In this document: positions 8,524 to 17,726 of the stretch, piece after piece | Layout of the letters: each line of letters starts with the position of its first letter | Position numbering within the stretch: position 1 is the first letter of the stretch | From: Balneola sp. MJW-20 | GTDB lineage: Bacteria; Bacteroidota; Rhodothermia; Balneolales; Balneolaceae | Direction: 5' to 3' | DNA: 64,000 nucleotides | Assembly: GCF_040811775.1 (NCBI RefSeq) | Contig: NZ_JBFNXW010000001.1 | Coordinates: forward strand, 1,798,001 to 1,862,000 | Position numbers and translations under genes: made by a program | The notes under the pieces: generated by a model | Seen by the model: only the letters and a program-made list of their open reading frames with translations | Database searches by the model: none | What the model was told of the DNA's origin: nothing

Positions 8524-8772
8524 CTACTTCCCTTCGAGAATTAGCTTCCTTATGTACCTGCTGCTTTTCATTTTTTTGATCTGACCTTCTCTTCTTACAG
8601 CTTCCGACCTTGTTTCAAAGGATTCTGCATATACCAGCCTCCAGGGCTTTCCGCTTCTTGTCGACCTACAGTATCCGTCATTATGGTAAATAAAGCGTTC
8701 TCCAACATCCTCACACTGACCGGTATAAAACCTTTTTCTCTTTTTGCTATAAAGGATACAGACATAGAACAT
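8524..8772 (-). CDS. GIY-YIG nuclease family protein
   Basis: An 82-residue stand-alone GIY-YIG domain of the COG2827/UPF0213 type. The opening MFYVCILYSKKRKRFYTGQC gives the two-strand GIY...YIG motif, followed by the catalytic-type arginine region (GERFIYHN) and the conserved glutamate in EAVRREGQIK. Such proteins are widespread, often in several copies, and their role is not established; DNA repair and mobile-element functions have both been proposed. It lies next to a tRNA-like remnant and tRNA-Val, a setting where mobile DNA often inserts. Confidence 0.85.
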   Translation of the reverse strand: MFYVCILYSKKRKRFYTGQCEDVGERFIYHNDGYCRSTRSGKPWRLVYAESFETRSEAVRREGQIKKMKSSRYIRKLILEGK

Positions 8773-8871
8773 AGCCTTTCTCCGATAATCTAATCGGAAG
8801 CATGACTTATTTAATCACGAATAACTACGTAATATAAAGCCCCGACTAATTTACCGAAACCTTAGTAGTTG

Positions 8872-8961
8872 TGGGTGATGAGAGATTCTTCCGAAGGGGT
8901 GCCTGTTGTAGAACCCCGACCCTTCCGACAGGTCTGTCGGGATGCTCTGATCCAACTGGGC
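8872..8961 (-). pseudogene. Degenerate tRNA-like remnant related to the adjacent tRNA-Val
   Basis: On the plus strand, TGGGTGATGAGAGATTC (8872 onward) matches the 3' acceptor and T-arm of the intact tRNA-Val at 9017 with one change. About 22 foreign bases follow. Sequence matching GAACCCC-GACCC then resumes, and TGCTCTGATCCAACTGGGC matches the D-arm. The anticodon arm is replaced by a 7-2-7 palindrome, CCGACAGGTCTGTCGG (8925-8940). The 5' acceptor strand is lost, so it cannot make a functional tRNA. Confidence 0.6.
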
Positions 8962-8976
8962 ATTGGTATGGGACAT

Positions 8977-9008
8977 AAAAAAAGCCGGCACATGTAATGT
9001 GTCGGCTT
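8977..9008 (-). terminator. Intrinsic terminator of tRNA-Val
   Basis: On the minus strand AAGCCGACACAT-tac-ATGTGCCGGCTT forms a 12-bp stem with one mismatch and a 3-base loop, followed by a run of Ts. It lies directly 3' of tRNA-Val and separates it from the tRNA-like remnant. Confidence 0.85.
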
Positions 9009-9013
9009 GTTTA

Positions 9014-9091
9014 TGGTGGGTGATGAGGGATTCGAACCCCCGACCCCCTCGGTGTAAACGAGGTGCTCTGAACCAACTGAGCTAATCACCC
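9014..9091 (-). tRNA. tRNA-Val (anticodon UAC), CCA encoded
   Basis: The minus strand folds as a standard cloverleaf: acceptor GGGTGAT pairs with ATCACCC, discriminator A, T-arm GGTTCGAATCC, anticodon stem CCTCG/CGAGG around loop TTTACAC, giving anticodon TAC for GUA and GUG/GUU valine codons. The 3' CCA is encoded (9014-9016). It has its own promoter and intrinsic terminator and is a single-gene unit. Confidence 0.95.
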
Positions 9092-9122
9092 TTTTCAATA
9101 CATTCCTTCTCTTGAAGGGCCA

Positions 9123-9153
9123 CAAAGATAAGAACATTTCTAATCCGTACAAA
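9123..9153 (-). promoter_or_regulatory. Consensus Bacteroidota-type promoter of tRNA-Val
   Basis: TTTG (9150-9153) and TATCTTTG (9123-9130), read on the minus strand, are separated by exactly 19 bases, matching the -33/-7 consensus of Bacteroidota primary sigma factor promoters. Transcription would start near 9116, about 25 bases before the tRNA. It is the strongest promoter match in the window. Confidence 0.8.
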
Positions 9154-9182
9154 AGAAAATGATGTACTTTCTTGATTTATTG

Positions 9183-9197
9183 GTTAACACTGTTAAC
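9183..9197. promoter_or_regulatory. Palindrome GTTAAC-ACT-GTTAAC upstream of the beta-oxidation operon
   Basis: Two copies of the self-complementary GTTAAC flank a 3-base spacer, 32 bases before the thiolase start. Short palindromes of this kind at fatty-acid degradation genes are often bound by TetR- or GntR-family repressors sensing acyl-CoA, but the protein here is unknown. Confidence 0.4.
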
Positions 9198-9228
9198 TTA
9201 AACCTTGAAATCAATTTAAATCAGATCT

Positions 9229-10527
9229 ATGAGTGATCCTAAATTTCCAAATGTAGTATTGGTTGACGGGTGCAGACTGCCTTTTCTGAGATCTTCGACC
9301 GAGTACAAAGACCTGATGTCCTATGACCTGGCCCGTATGGCCATCTCCGGACTTCTCTCACGTAGTCCGATCGACCCGGCGAAACTGGACCGGGTGATCA
9401 TGGGAACTGTTATTCAGGAGGTTAAAACGAGTAATGTAGCCAGAGACGGTGCCCTTGCCGCAGGTGTGCCGGATACAGTTCCGGCTCATACCACCACCAT
9501 GGCCTGTATTTCCTCGAACATGGCATTGACCAGCGGAGTAGATCTGATCCGAAGCGGTCAGGCCGACATGATCCTTGCCGGCGGAACAGAAACTATGTCT
9601 GACATTCCCGTCAGATTCCGTAAGAAATTCCGGCAAAAGGTATTGGATGCAAGGAAATACAAGTCACCCCTCGATTTTTTTAAATTTTTAAAGGGACTTG
9701 GATTTAAAGACCTGCTTCCCGAATTGCCGGCTATTGCTGAGTTCACAACTGGTGAGGTGATGGGTGAAAGTGCGGATCGAATGGCCGCCCGTTTCGGTGT
9801 GAGCCGGGAAGACCAGGATCAATACGCTATGCGATCTCATCATCTGGCTGCAAAAGCCACCAACGAAGGGCTCCTTGATGAAGAACTTGTTCCGGCTGTT
9901 ATTCCTCCGAAATTCAATGTGGTTAAACACGATAATGGCTTTCGCGCAGATACAAATATGGAAAAGCTGTCCAAACTCCGGCCGGCATTTATAAAGAAAC
10001 ACGGAACCGTAACTGCGGGTAACTCCTCATTTCTCACAGACGGTGCTTCGGCCAGTCTTATAATGTCAGAAAAGAAGGCTCTTTCACTCGGCCTTAAACC
10101 AAAAGCCTATCTGCGAAATTATGTTTATGTATCTCAGGATCCGGGCGATGAACTACTACTTGGCCCGGCATATGCTACTCCAAAAGTACTGGATGCAGCC
10201 AGGTTAACACTGGATGACATTGATGTATTTGAACTCCATGAGGCATTCGCAGGCCAGGTACTTTCAGTGATGGCGGCACTCGACTCTGATTCATTTGCGA
10301 AAAACTCACTAAACAAAGACAAAAAAATCGGGAAGATCCCGATGGATAAGCTGAATACCCTGGGTGGCTCTCTTTCTTTAGGGCATCCATTCGGAGCCAC
10401 CGGGGTTCGGCTGGTTACCACTGCAGCGAACCGCCTGCTTCGGGAAGACGGTAAATATGCACTGGTTACAGCCTGTGCAGCCGGCGGACAGGGACACGCA
10501 ATTCTTTTAGAACGATACGGGAGCTAG
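9229..10527 (+). CDS. fadI: Acetyl-CoA C-acyltransferase (thiolase, FadI type)
   Basis: A 432-residue thiolase that cleaves 3-ketoacyl-CoA to acetyl-CoA and a shortened acyl-CoA, the last step of beta-oxidation. The nucleophile is C93 in [10 protein letters not shown]. The other active-site signatures are GHPFGATG (His) and CAAGGQGHA (Cys) near the C-terminus. The length matches the longer FadI/trifunctional-beta type and not the 390-residue biosynthetic thiolases. The partner multifunctional alpha subunit begins 5 bases downstream, so the two probably form one complex from one mRNA. Confidence 0.9.
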   Translation: MSDPKFPNVVLVDGCRLPFLRSSTEYKDLMSYDLARMAISGLLSRSPIDPAKLDRVIMGTVIQEVKTSNVARDGALAAGVPDTVPAHTTTMACISSNMALTSGVDLIRSGQADMILAGGTETMSDIPVRFRKKFRQKVLDARKYKSPLDFFKFLKGLGFKDLLPELPAIAEFTTGEVMGESADRMAARFGVSREDQDQYAMRSHHLAAKATNEGLLDEELVPAVIPPKFNVVKHDNGFRADTNMEKLSKLRPAFIKKHGTVTAGNSSFLTDGASASLIMSEKKALSLGLKPKAYLRNYVYVSQDPGDELLLGPAYATPKVLDAARLTLDDIDVFELHEAFAGQVLSVMAALDSDSFAKNSLNKDKKIGKIPMDKLNTLGGSLSLGHPFGATGVRLVTTAANRLLREDGKYALVTACAAGGQGHAILLERYGS

Positions 10528-10532
10528 TATTT

Positions 10533-12650
10533 ATGAGTATTCTTAATATTGAACAACACGACTCTGTTGCCATTCTAACGCTTGATCTCCCTGGAGAAAA
10601 GGTGAATAAACTTACCGAAGAACTGATGGGAGAGTTCAGTGACTTCCTGGACAAACTGGAATCTGACCCTGCCCTACTTGGAGCCGTTCTGATCTCCGGT
10701 AAAACAGATAATTTTATCGCCGGTGCAGATATACAGATGTTTCAGGAAAGAGAGACTGCAGAGGAGATCACGGAACTTTCACAGGGCGGTCACCGGATAC
10801 TGAATCGTATTGCGGATCTGTCTAAACCGGTAGTAGTGGCTATTCATGGAAGTTGTATGGGGGGTGGACTTGAACTCTCGCTGGCCTGTCATTACCGTAT
10901 AGCTTCAAAACATTCGAAGACCGTATTTTCATTACCTGAAGTAAAACTGGGACTTCTTCCCGGTACCGGAGGTACGCAACGACTTCCCCGGAGAATAGGG
11001 ATACAAAAAGCACTTACCTATATGCTGACCGGAAAGAATATGTATGCCCGTCAGGCTTTTAAGTATGGTTTGATTGATGAGCTTACCCACAAAGACGCCC
11101 TTAAAGAAGCGGGAATTAAAGCAGTAAATAAAATCTCAGATGGCAATTACAGCTCTCCCGATAAAAGGTCGCTGATAGAAAAAATATTAGAGGGGAATCC
11201 TCTGGGGAGAAAAATCATCTTTTCTCAGGCATTGAAAAAAACTCTTGGGCAAACTAAAGGAAATTACCCGGCACCGCCGAAGATCATTGAAGCGGTTAAA
11301 TACGGCTATAAAAATGGCTTGGAAAGTGGGCTTGAGTACGAGTCTGAATTATTTGGAGAACTTGGGGCCTCTTCTGAATCACGTGCGCTGGTAAATCTCT
11401 TTTTTGGTATGAATCAGGCAAAGAAGATCGAGGATGAAGATAAGATCAGAGATATTCACACCATTGGTGTTTTGGGAGCCGGACTGATGGGCTCCGGAAT
11501 TGCAGATGTAAGTATAAACAAAGGTAATTACTCTGTTTTGCTTAAAGATCAGAGTATTGAAAGAGCTGCCGATGGTCTGCGATCGATCTGGAAAGGTCTT
11601 GAATCAAAAAGAAAGAAAAGGATCATAGGAAGTTTCGAACGAGATCAGGTATTTAGCAGAGTGACCGGTGTTGAGACTTATGATCACTTCCGAAAAGCCG
11701 ACCTGGTGGTTGAAGCAGTATTCGAAGACCTGCATATCAAGCAAGAAGTGATGAAAGAGACCGAAGCCAATACCCCGGATCATTGTATATTTGCATCTAA
11801 TACTTCTTCTCTTCCCATTTCTGATATTGCCGCGGCTTCTTCAAGACCGGACCAGGTCATCGGTATGCACTATTTCTCCCCGGTCCAAAAAATGCCCTTG
11901 CTGGAGATCATTGTTACTGATCAAACTGCTGACTGGGTAACCGCGACAGCCTGGAAGGTGGGTATCAGGCAAGGAAAGACCGTGATCGTGGTCAAAGACG
12001 GACCCGGATTTTACACAACCCGTATCCTCGCTCCGTATATGAGTGAGGCTCTTACCATCCTTAATGAGGGTGCCACTATCCCGTTCCTGGATAAGATCAT
12101 GAAATCCTTTGGATATCCGGTAGGTCCTATGGCTCTGCTTGATGAGGTAGGCATTGATGTAGGTGCTCATGTAGGAGAGACTATGAGTCCTGTTTTTGAA
12201 CAAAGAGGTGCTAAGCCGGACAATAAGGCAAAAGAGTTATTAGATCATGGCTTTGAAGGAAGAAAAAACAAAAAGGGCCTGTATCGTTACGGCGAAGGAA
12301 AGAAAAAGGAACCCAATTCGGATGTTTATGAATATTTTGGCGGTTCACAAAGAAAAGACCCGGATTCAGAAGAATCACAATGGAGAATGGCACTCATGAT
12401 GATGAATGAGGCGGCCTGGTGCCTGCAGGAAGGGATCCTGAAAAATCCAACGGATGGGGACCTGGGCGCAATTCTGGGGCTCGGTTTCCCGCCCTTTACC
12501 GGCGGGCCGTTCCGGTATATGGATCACCTGGGACTGCAAAGCGTGCTTTTACGCCTTGAACTATTGGAAAAGAAGTTCGGGGCTCGTTTTAAACCTGCAC
12601 CGATCATAAAAGAGATGGCTGACGCGAACAGGAAGTTTTATAGTGATTAA
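10533..12650 (+). CDS. fadJ: Enoyl-CoA hydratase / 3-hydroxyacyl-CoA dehydrogenase (FadJ type)
   Basis: A 705-residue bifunctional beta-oxidation alpha subunit. Residues 1-190 are the crotonase domain (oxyanion FIAGADIQMF; catalytic-type glutamates in GGGLELSLAC and LPEVKLGLLPGTGG). From about residue 310 comes the NAD-binding dehydrogenase (IGVLGAGLMGSGIADVS, then VVEAVFEDLHIKQEV, HYFSPVQKMPLLEII), followed by the C-terminal dehydrogenase domains with GPMALLDEVGID and GFPPFTGGPFRY. It pairs with the upstream thiolase. Its stop lies 9 bases from the stop of the convergent phosphopantetheinyl transferase gene. Confidence 0.92.
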   Translation: MSILNIEQHDSVAILTLDLPGEKVNKLTEELMGEFSDFLDKLESDPALLGAVLISGKTDNFIAGADIQMFQERETAEEITELSQGGHRILNRIADLSKPVVVAIHGSCMGGGLELSLACHYRIASKHSKTVFSLPEVKLGLLPGTGGTQRLPRRIGIQKALTYMLTGKNMYARQAFKYGLIDELTHKDALKEAGIKAVNKISDGNYSSPDKRSLIEKILEGNPLGRKIIFSQALKKTLGQTKGNYPAPPKIIEAVKYGYKNGLESGLEYESELFGELGASSESRALVNLFFGMNQAKKIEDEDKIRDIHTIGVLGAGLMGSGIADVSINKGNYSVLLKDQSIERAADGLRSIWKGLESKRKKRIIGSFERDQVFSRVTGVETYDHFRKADLVVEAVFEDLHIKQEVMKETEANTPDHCIFASNTSSLPISDIAAASSRPDQVIGMHYFSPVQKMPLLEIIVTDQTADWVTATAWKVGIRQGKTVIVVKDGPGFYTTRILAPYMSEALTILNEGATIPFLDKIMKSFGYPVGPMALLDEVGIDVGAHVGETMSPVFEQRGAKPDNKAKELLDHGFEGRKNKKGLYRYGEGKKKEPNSDVYEYFGGSQRKDPDSEESQWRMALMMMNEAAWCLQEGILKNPTDGDLGAILGLGFPPFTGGPFRYMDHLGLQSVLLRLELLEKKFGARFKPAPIIKEMADANRKFYSD

Positions 12651-12659
12651 GAGCAGAAA

Positions 12660-13373
12660 TTAATTATTCATTGAAAAGCAGCTGAGGCTGAAATCCTGTT
12701 TTGGAGTAGCAAATGCTGCTCTGTATCCAGACTTCACATCAAGGTCACTTACATACCAATCCGATCCGGTTTCATTGGCAGGCATATCCCATTTGACTTT
12801 AGGGTCCTCCTGATCCACACTGAAACTCTGAAGAGAGATTCCCAGACCTTTTCCGATCCCTTTGATCAGGGATTCTTTGCGGGTCCATATTTTAAAAAAG
12901 AGATTTCTCTTATCATCATAGTCAGCATCCATAATCGTTCTGAATTCTGATTCAGAGTAATAGTTTCTACTCACACTGTCTACATCAACGTTTCGGTTAA
13001 GCTTCTCAACATCCACTCCGATCGGGTCACCGGCTGAAAGTCCAATGATCAGAAGATCACCAGAATGACTGATATTAAAATGTATTCCTTCTTTTCTGGT
13101 TAAATAAGGCTTTCCATAAGGAGTACTGCTCAAGCGTATACTATCCGGTTCCCTGTCCAGATAGAACCCAAGTAATTGTCTTAACTGAATACGCCCCCAT
13201 AAATACCGGTTTCGATCTTCACTGAATCGCAGGTTTTGAGCTTTTTGGACTTCTGCAGGACTCAGCAAGCATTTGTAGGCAGATGGATCTGAAGTTTCAC
13301 TGTTCAGATCAGAGATCCAGATGTGAACATCTTTCTTACTCAGGGTCATCTTAGTTTGAGTAACGATCAGCAT
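12660..13373 (-). CDS. Sfp-type 4'-phosphopantetheinyl transferase
   Basis: A 237-residue enzyme that moves the phosphopantetheine arm of CoA onto carrier-protein serines. Both diagnostic motifs are present: GVDVEKL (Mg binding) and the FFKIWTRKESLIKGIGKGL helix (WxxKEaxxK). The length fits the Sfp/EntD subgroup used for NRPS and PKS carriers. It starts 2 bases after the NRPS stop, so it is the last gene of the cluster and presumably activates the three carrier domains encoded upstream (S697, S1074 and S1012 of those proteins). Confidence 0.92.
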   Translation of the reverse strand: MLIVTQTKMTLSKKDVHIWISDLNSETSDPSAYKCLLSPAEVQKAQNLRFSEDRNRYLWGRIQLRQLLGFYLDREPDSIRLSSTPYGKPYLTRKEGIHFNISHSGDLLIIGLSAGDPIGVDVEKLNRNVDVDSVSRNYYSESEFRTIMDADYDDKRNLFFKIWTRKESLIKGIGKGLGISLQSFSVDQEDPKVKWDMPANETGSDWYVSDLDVKSGYRAAFATPKQDFSLSCFSMNN

Positions 13374-13375
13374 GA

Positions 13376-16300
13376 CTAACCACCCCCTCTGTGATCTCTT
13401 TTAACAACACTACCTGAGTCATACTTTTCAGTATTGTAGCCGTCACTATCCAATACCCTGCTAAGATTCTCAGCAGTCTTACTTACATAAGGTTTCTTAA
13501 ACATTTCACCCCCTGCAATAACTCCATTATCATCCACAAAGTGGATTCTTACAGAGCCTTTAGCGAGATCACTCCAGTCCGATTCCAAATTCTTTGAGTA
13601 TTCCTGAGCAACTTGTCTTGACAAAATGAGGTCCAGATCTCCTTCCCAGGGCCCCTTAACCACATATCTGTTCATCGCGATGTGATTAGTAAATTCGACA
13701 TCCCTTAAGATAGCAGGCATGGTGATACCTGTGATCCGGAATATCACATCATATAGTTTCAAGCCTCTTTTCATAAGAAATGAGACTAGCCGGCTTTTTA
13801 CTCTGGCCATAAAATAACCAAGTAATTCCATGGTTGATTTACGGACCATTTCTTTTTTATAATTTGCGAGTCTCTGAGATGCCTGAAATTTTTCAAACCG
13901 CTCTATTACTTCCGGATTCAGAAGTTCCGGGTAAAGGTTTGGCTGAGGATCGAACATCACAAGTTTTTCAACTTCGTCTCCTGTTTCCAATAATCTGCTT
14001 GCTACTTCAAGAGCTACCAGGGTACCAAAGCAATATCCGCCGATTGAGTAGGGGCCATCCTTCTGCACAGACTTTATCTCTTTTACATATCTATCAGCGA
14101 TCTCCTCGATACGTGTCAGCGGTGTTTCAACTCCTGCAAAACCAATTCCCTGAAGCCCATAAAAAGGCTGGTCTTTCCCCAATTCTCTCGACAAAGTTGC
14201 AAAGTTCAACACATTACCGAAATGCCCGTGAACGCAAAAGAATGGGCTCTTATCACCGGAACCATTAATCTCCACCAATGGAGATGCAGAAACGGTCATA
14301 AACCTATCCTGGTCTTCTTTTATATATGAAGATAATTGTCTGATATTTGGAGCTTCAAATAGAGCTGCCAGTGGTAATTCAATTCCTAATTCGCTCCTTA
14401 GCTCATCAAATAATTTAACGGCAATGAGAGAGTGCCCACCAATATCAAAAAAATTATCTTCCATACTGATCGGGGACATATTCAGAACTCTTTCCCAGAT
14501 CTTAAGGATCTTCTTTTCCAGTTCGGTTGCAGGCAGAATGATTTCTGACTGGTGGGTCATATCATGACGTTCGGGAGCAGGCAGACTATTCCGGTCAATC
14601 TTTCCATTCGAAGTGAGGGGAAGTTTTTCCAGGGTTACGAAAGCTGAGGGAATCATGTATCCGGCTAATTCTTTTCTTAAAGCCGGCCGGATATCAATAA
14701 GGGGCTCTTTTAAATTCTCGGGCACTACATAGGCAACGATCCTCTTCTCACCGGGTATATCTTCTCTAACGATCGCAATAGCTTCTTTAATCCCATATTG
14801 GCGGTTCATTGCACTTTCAATTTCTCCCAGCTCAATTCTCAATCCCCTGAGTTTTACCTGAAAATCATTTCGTCCAATAAATACGATATTCCCATCCCTG
14901 AGGTGTTTAACTATATCCCCTGTCTTATAAAGCTTACTCTGTTCATCATCAGTAAAAGGATCCTCTATAAATCTATTTTTGGTCAGATCCGGCCGGTTGA
15001 GATAACCTTTTGACACCTGTGGCCCATGAATATAAAGTTCGCCTTTAGCGCCAATCGGACAGCGATTCAGATACGCATCAAGTATGTAACATTTAATATT
15101 TTTAAGTGGTGTGCCGATTGGTACTTGTCCCTGTGAAGTATCATAATCTTCACAGTCAAATGCAGTGACAACCACTGTAGTCTCACTCGGACCATACGTG
15201 TTTACCAGGCGAATCCTGCTCCCAAATAAATACTGCCAACGCTCCAGCATAGTGTTAGACATAGCCTCTCCGCCAATGATCAGGATCCTGACTGACGAAC
15301 TCATCTTTACGTGAGCCTCATTTGCCTGAGAACATAAGGTTTGCCAGAAAGCAGTAGGGAGGGTTAAGTAAGTTATCTTGTGTTGTTCTATATATGACCA
15401 AAATGCTTCTCCACCCAAGGCACAGGACTCATTCCTTAGAACGATACAGGCTCCTGTCAAATAAGGAGGGAAAATTTCTTCAATAAATACATCAAAATTC
15501 ATGGTCCCAAACTGCAAAACTGTATCGCCAGCAGTTAGCCCGTACTCATCAATAGCCATAGCGGAATAATGAAGCAGGTTTCCATAGGTAGCCATTACTC
15601 CTTTTGGGGAACCAGTTGAGCCCGAGGTATATATTATGTAGGCCAGATCTTCGGCATCAACTTCCGGCATGATAAAGCCGGTATCAATACTCTTTATCTT
15701 CTCCCATTCACTGTCCATGGATAAAAAATCCACTTCATAATTACTTACATCATCCCGGTACATTTCTTCTGTCAAGATCAGCTTGCATCCCGTATCTCTC
15801 ACCATGAATTTTTTTCTGTCAGTTGGATATTTGGGATCAAGAGGAAGGTAAGCCGCTCCTGCTTTCATAATCCCTAATATACCTATGATCATCTTACGGT
15901 TTCGACCGGTATATATGCCCACAATATCATTCTTGCCTATCTTTTCAGACTGCAAGTATGCTGCTACTGCATCTATTCTTTCATGTAACTCCTGGAAAGT
16001 GTACGCTCCCCCTTCAAAGACCAGTGCAATTTGGTCAGGGTCATTAAGAGCAATATCCGTCAACCACTGCTGAAAACTGCGATCAATCTTGTAATCGTAT
16101 TCGGTAGAATTCCACGTATCGAGTAGGTTTATTTCTTCATCACTAACCAATGTCAGCTCACAAAGAGAATTTTTCGGATTAACAGTGACATCTTCTGCCA
16201 GCCTGATAAAATTCCTGCCCATATTTGTGATCGTTTCTTCATCAAATAGTTCAGCACGGTATTCAACCAATATCCTTATATCGTCATCAAACTCACGAAA

Positions 16301-17464
16301 CTGCCATGAGAGGTCGAAATTTGAAGTCGTACTATAGAAACCTTCTTCATGGATCGTTATGTCACCTGATGAATCACTGAATACATGGTCGGGTCGATAA
16401 TCCACACAATGCTGAAAAACCGGATTGGCAGAATGATTGCGATCGACCGCCAACTCTGTGACCAGCTTATTAAATGGAACTTCAGAGTGCTCGAGACTAC
16501 TCTGCAGAACCGTATTGCTTCTATTCAGGAAATCAGAAAAACTCATTTCTCCCGATAATTTATTCCTGACCGGTATCATATTTTCGAACATTCCGATTAA
16601 CTTCAAAAGTTCTTTATCCTTCCGAAGAGAAACAGGGACACCCAATACCACATCCTCATCACCACTGTATCGGTATACAAAGGTGCAATAAAGTGAAATA
16701 AAAACTGACAACAAGGTCACCTCTTCCCTTTCTGCCAGTAACTTCAATCTCTTTGTGGTTTGTTTACCCAATAGAAATTCATGCCTGGCCCCATTGTATT
16801 CTGGCATGGCAGACCGGGAGCGGTCGGTTGGAAATTCTGTTTCAGTTGGTGCCTCTATTAGCTCTTTTTTCCAGAATTCAAGATCCTCATCTAATAAATC
16901 CCGGTACTCTTCAGAGTGCATAGAATGGGCATAATCATAATACGAGAGCTTTAAATCAGGTAAATCCGGGTCTTCCTCTTTAACCAATTTCCCGTAAACG
17001 GCTAATAACTCTTTCATAAGGATCCCGAATGAGAACTCATCAATAATTATTTGATGAGCTTTAATAAACAACCGATGAACATTTTCATCAAAGCTGAAGA
17101 AGATGCCCATAAATAGAGGTCCCTTCTCCAGGTCCATATATTCATTCAACTTAGAAAGGCAGGTACTTTGAAAAACCGAGTATGAGTCCTTTACATCCCT
17201 CAGGTCATTATATGAAAGATCCACATCAGCCTCATCCGAGAGTACCTGAAATAAATTATCATTATCCCGCATAAAAACCGTCCTTAGCACTTCATGGCGA
17301 AGATAAACGTACTGCAGACTTTGCTGGAATAATTTTGGGTCCAGATCTCCACGTATAGTATAGACTGCACTCAAATAATTGGAGTTATTCCCAATTTTAA
17401 GTCTATCCAGAAACCAAAGAGATTCCTGTGTAAAAGTAAGTGGTGAAGGATCCTTGACCTTCAT
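13376..17464 (-). CDS. Nonribosomal peptide synthetase module, C-A-T-TE (second module)
   Basis: A 1362-residue complete module. The condensation domain covers about residues 8-430, with the usual RHEVLRT motif, but the catalytic HHxxxDG reads HQIIIDE with Gln at 138 in place of the catalytic His. The adenylation domain covers about 455-970 (IYTSGSTGSPKG, YGPSETT). Pocket residues by GrsA positions read D-V-E-T-I-G-T-V-V-K, starting at D658. The carrier serine is S1012 (GGHSL). The thioesterase, about 1085-1345, has GYCFG with Cys1145 as nucleophile, and AGGEMF (1317-1322) where a GxH motif is expected. Unlike its paralogue it has no N-terminal docking domain. Substrate and product are unknown. 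Confidence 0.9.
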   Translation of the reverse strand: MKVKDPSPLTFTQESLWFLDRLKIGNNSNYLSAVYTIRGDLDPKLFQQSLQYVYLRHEVLRTVFMRDNDNLFQVLSDEADVDLSYNDLRDVKDSYSVFQSTCLSKLNEYMDLEKGPLFMGIFFSFDENVHRLFIKAHQIIIDEFSFGILMKELLAVYGKLVKEEDPDLPDLKLSYYDYAHSMHSEEYRDLLDEDLEFWKKELIEAPTETEFPTDRSRSAMPEYNGARHEFLLGKQTTKRLKLLAEREEVTLLSVFISLYCTFVYRYSGDEDVVLGVPVSLRKDKELLKLIGMFENMIPVRNKLSGEMSFSDFLNRSNTVLQSSLEHSEVPFNKLVTELAVDRNHSANPVFQHCVDYRPDHVFSDSSGDITIHEEGFYSTTSNFDLSWQFREFDDDIRILVEYRAELFDEETITNMGRNFIRLAEDVTVNPKNSLCELTLVSDEEINLLDTWNSTEYDYKIDRSFQQWLTDIALNDPDQIALVFEGGAYTFQELHERIDAVAAYLQSEKIGKNDIVGIYTGRNRKMIIGILGIMKAGAAYLPLDPKYPTDRKKFMVRDTGCKLILTEEMYRDDVSNYEVDFLSMDSEWEKIKSIDTGFIMPEVDAEDLAYIIYTSGSTGSPKGVMATYGNLLHYSAMAIDEYGLTAGDTVLQFGTMNFDVFIEEIFPPYLTGACIVLRNESCALGGEAFWSYIEQHKITYLTLPTAFWQTLCSQANEAHVKMSSSVRILIIGGEAMSNTMLERWQYLFGSRIRLVNTYGPSETTVVVTAFDCEDYDTSQGQVPIGTPLKNIKCYILDAYLNRCPIGAKGELYIHGPQVSKGYLNRPDLTKNRFIEDPFTDDEQSKLYKTGDIVKHLRDGNIVFIGRNDFQVKLRGLRIELGEIESAMNRQYGIKEAIAIVREDIPGEKRIVAYVVPENLKEPLIDIRPALRKELAGYMIPSAFVTLEKLPLTSNGKIDRNSLPAPERHDMTHQSEIILPATELEKKILKIWERVLNMSPISMEDNFFDIGGHSLIAVKLFDELRSELGIELPLAALFEAPNIRQLSSYIKEDQDRFMTVSASPLVEINGSGDKSPFFCVHGHFGNVLNFATLSRELGKDQPFYGLQGIGFAGVETPLTRIEEIADRYVKEIKSVQKDGPYSIGGYCFGTLVALEVASRLLETGDEVEKLVMFDPQPNLYPELLNPEVIERFEKFQASQRLANYKKEMVRKSTMELLGYFMARVKSRLVSFLMKRGLKLYDVIFRITGITMPAILRDVEFTNHIAMNRYVVKGPWEGDLDLILSRQVAQEYSKNLESDWSDLAKGSVRIHFVDDNGVIAGGEMFKKPYVSKTAENLSRVLDSDGYNTEKYDSGSVVKRDHRGGG

Positions 17465-17726
17465 TATTTCATTTTTTTAGTTCAAAACCGACATAAGAAC
17501 CCGGCAACATTTAAACCTGGCTCTGCCCTGCGAAACCTAAATGCTTATCGGGCACCGATTTGAGTTCTGCTAGACTATTTTAATACACTTTTAAAAACCC
17601 ATAATTTTTTTCCCGTTACATGAACCATGGCTTAACTTTGCAGTATGCTTTTAATAAGTGAAGCCCCCTCCAGCAATTCATCAACCCTTATTATTTGGTT
17701 CCATATTCCCATAAAACTGATTGTTC
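17465..17726. other. Gap between the two NRPS genes
   Basis: 262 bases separate the paralogous NRPS genes although the rest of the cluster is tightly packed. No exact promoter element and no convincing terminator was found on the minus strand, so read-through transcription from the upstream genes is the simplest reading. The gap may mark the joint of the duplication that made the second module. Confidence 0.4.

Noticed and set aside
8524..8961. Integrated mobile element at tRNA-Val
   Set aside because: A GIY-YIG gene and a tRNA scar are suggestive, but no integrase, transposase, plasmid or phage gene is present, so only the remnant is reported.
8862..9152. A 96-codon minus-strand open frame across tRNA-Val
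   Set aside because: It reads through an intact tRNA, its terminator and a tRNA remnant; the amino-acid string is the typical artefact of translating a tRNA (VGGSNPSSPT).
17465..17726. Possible riboswitch or small RNA in the gap between the NRPS genes
   Set aside because: A few GC-rich complementary words exist (CCCG, CGGG) but no consistent multi-helix fold or known motif was found.
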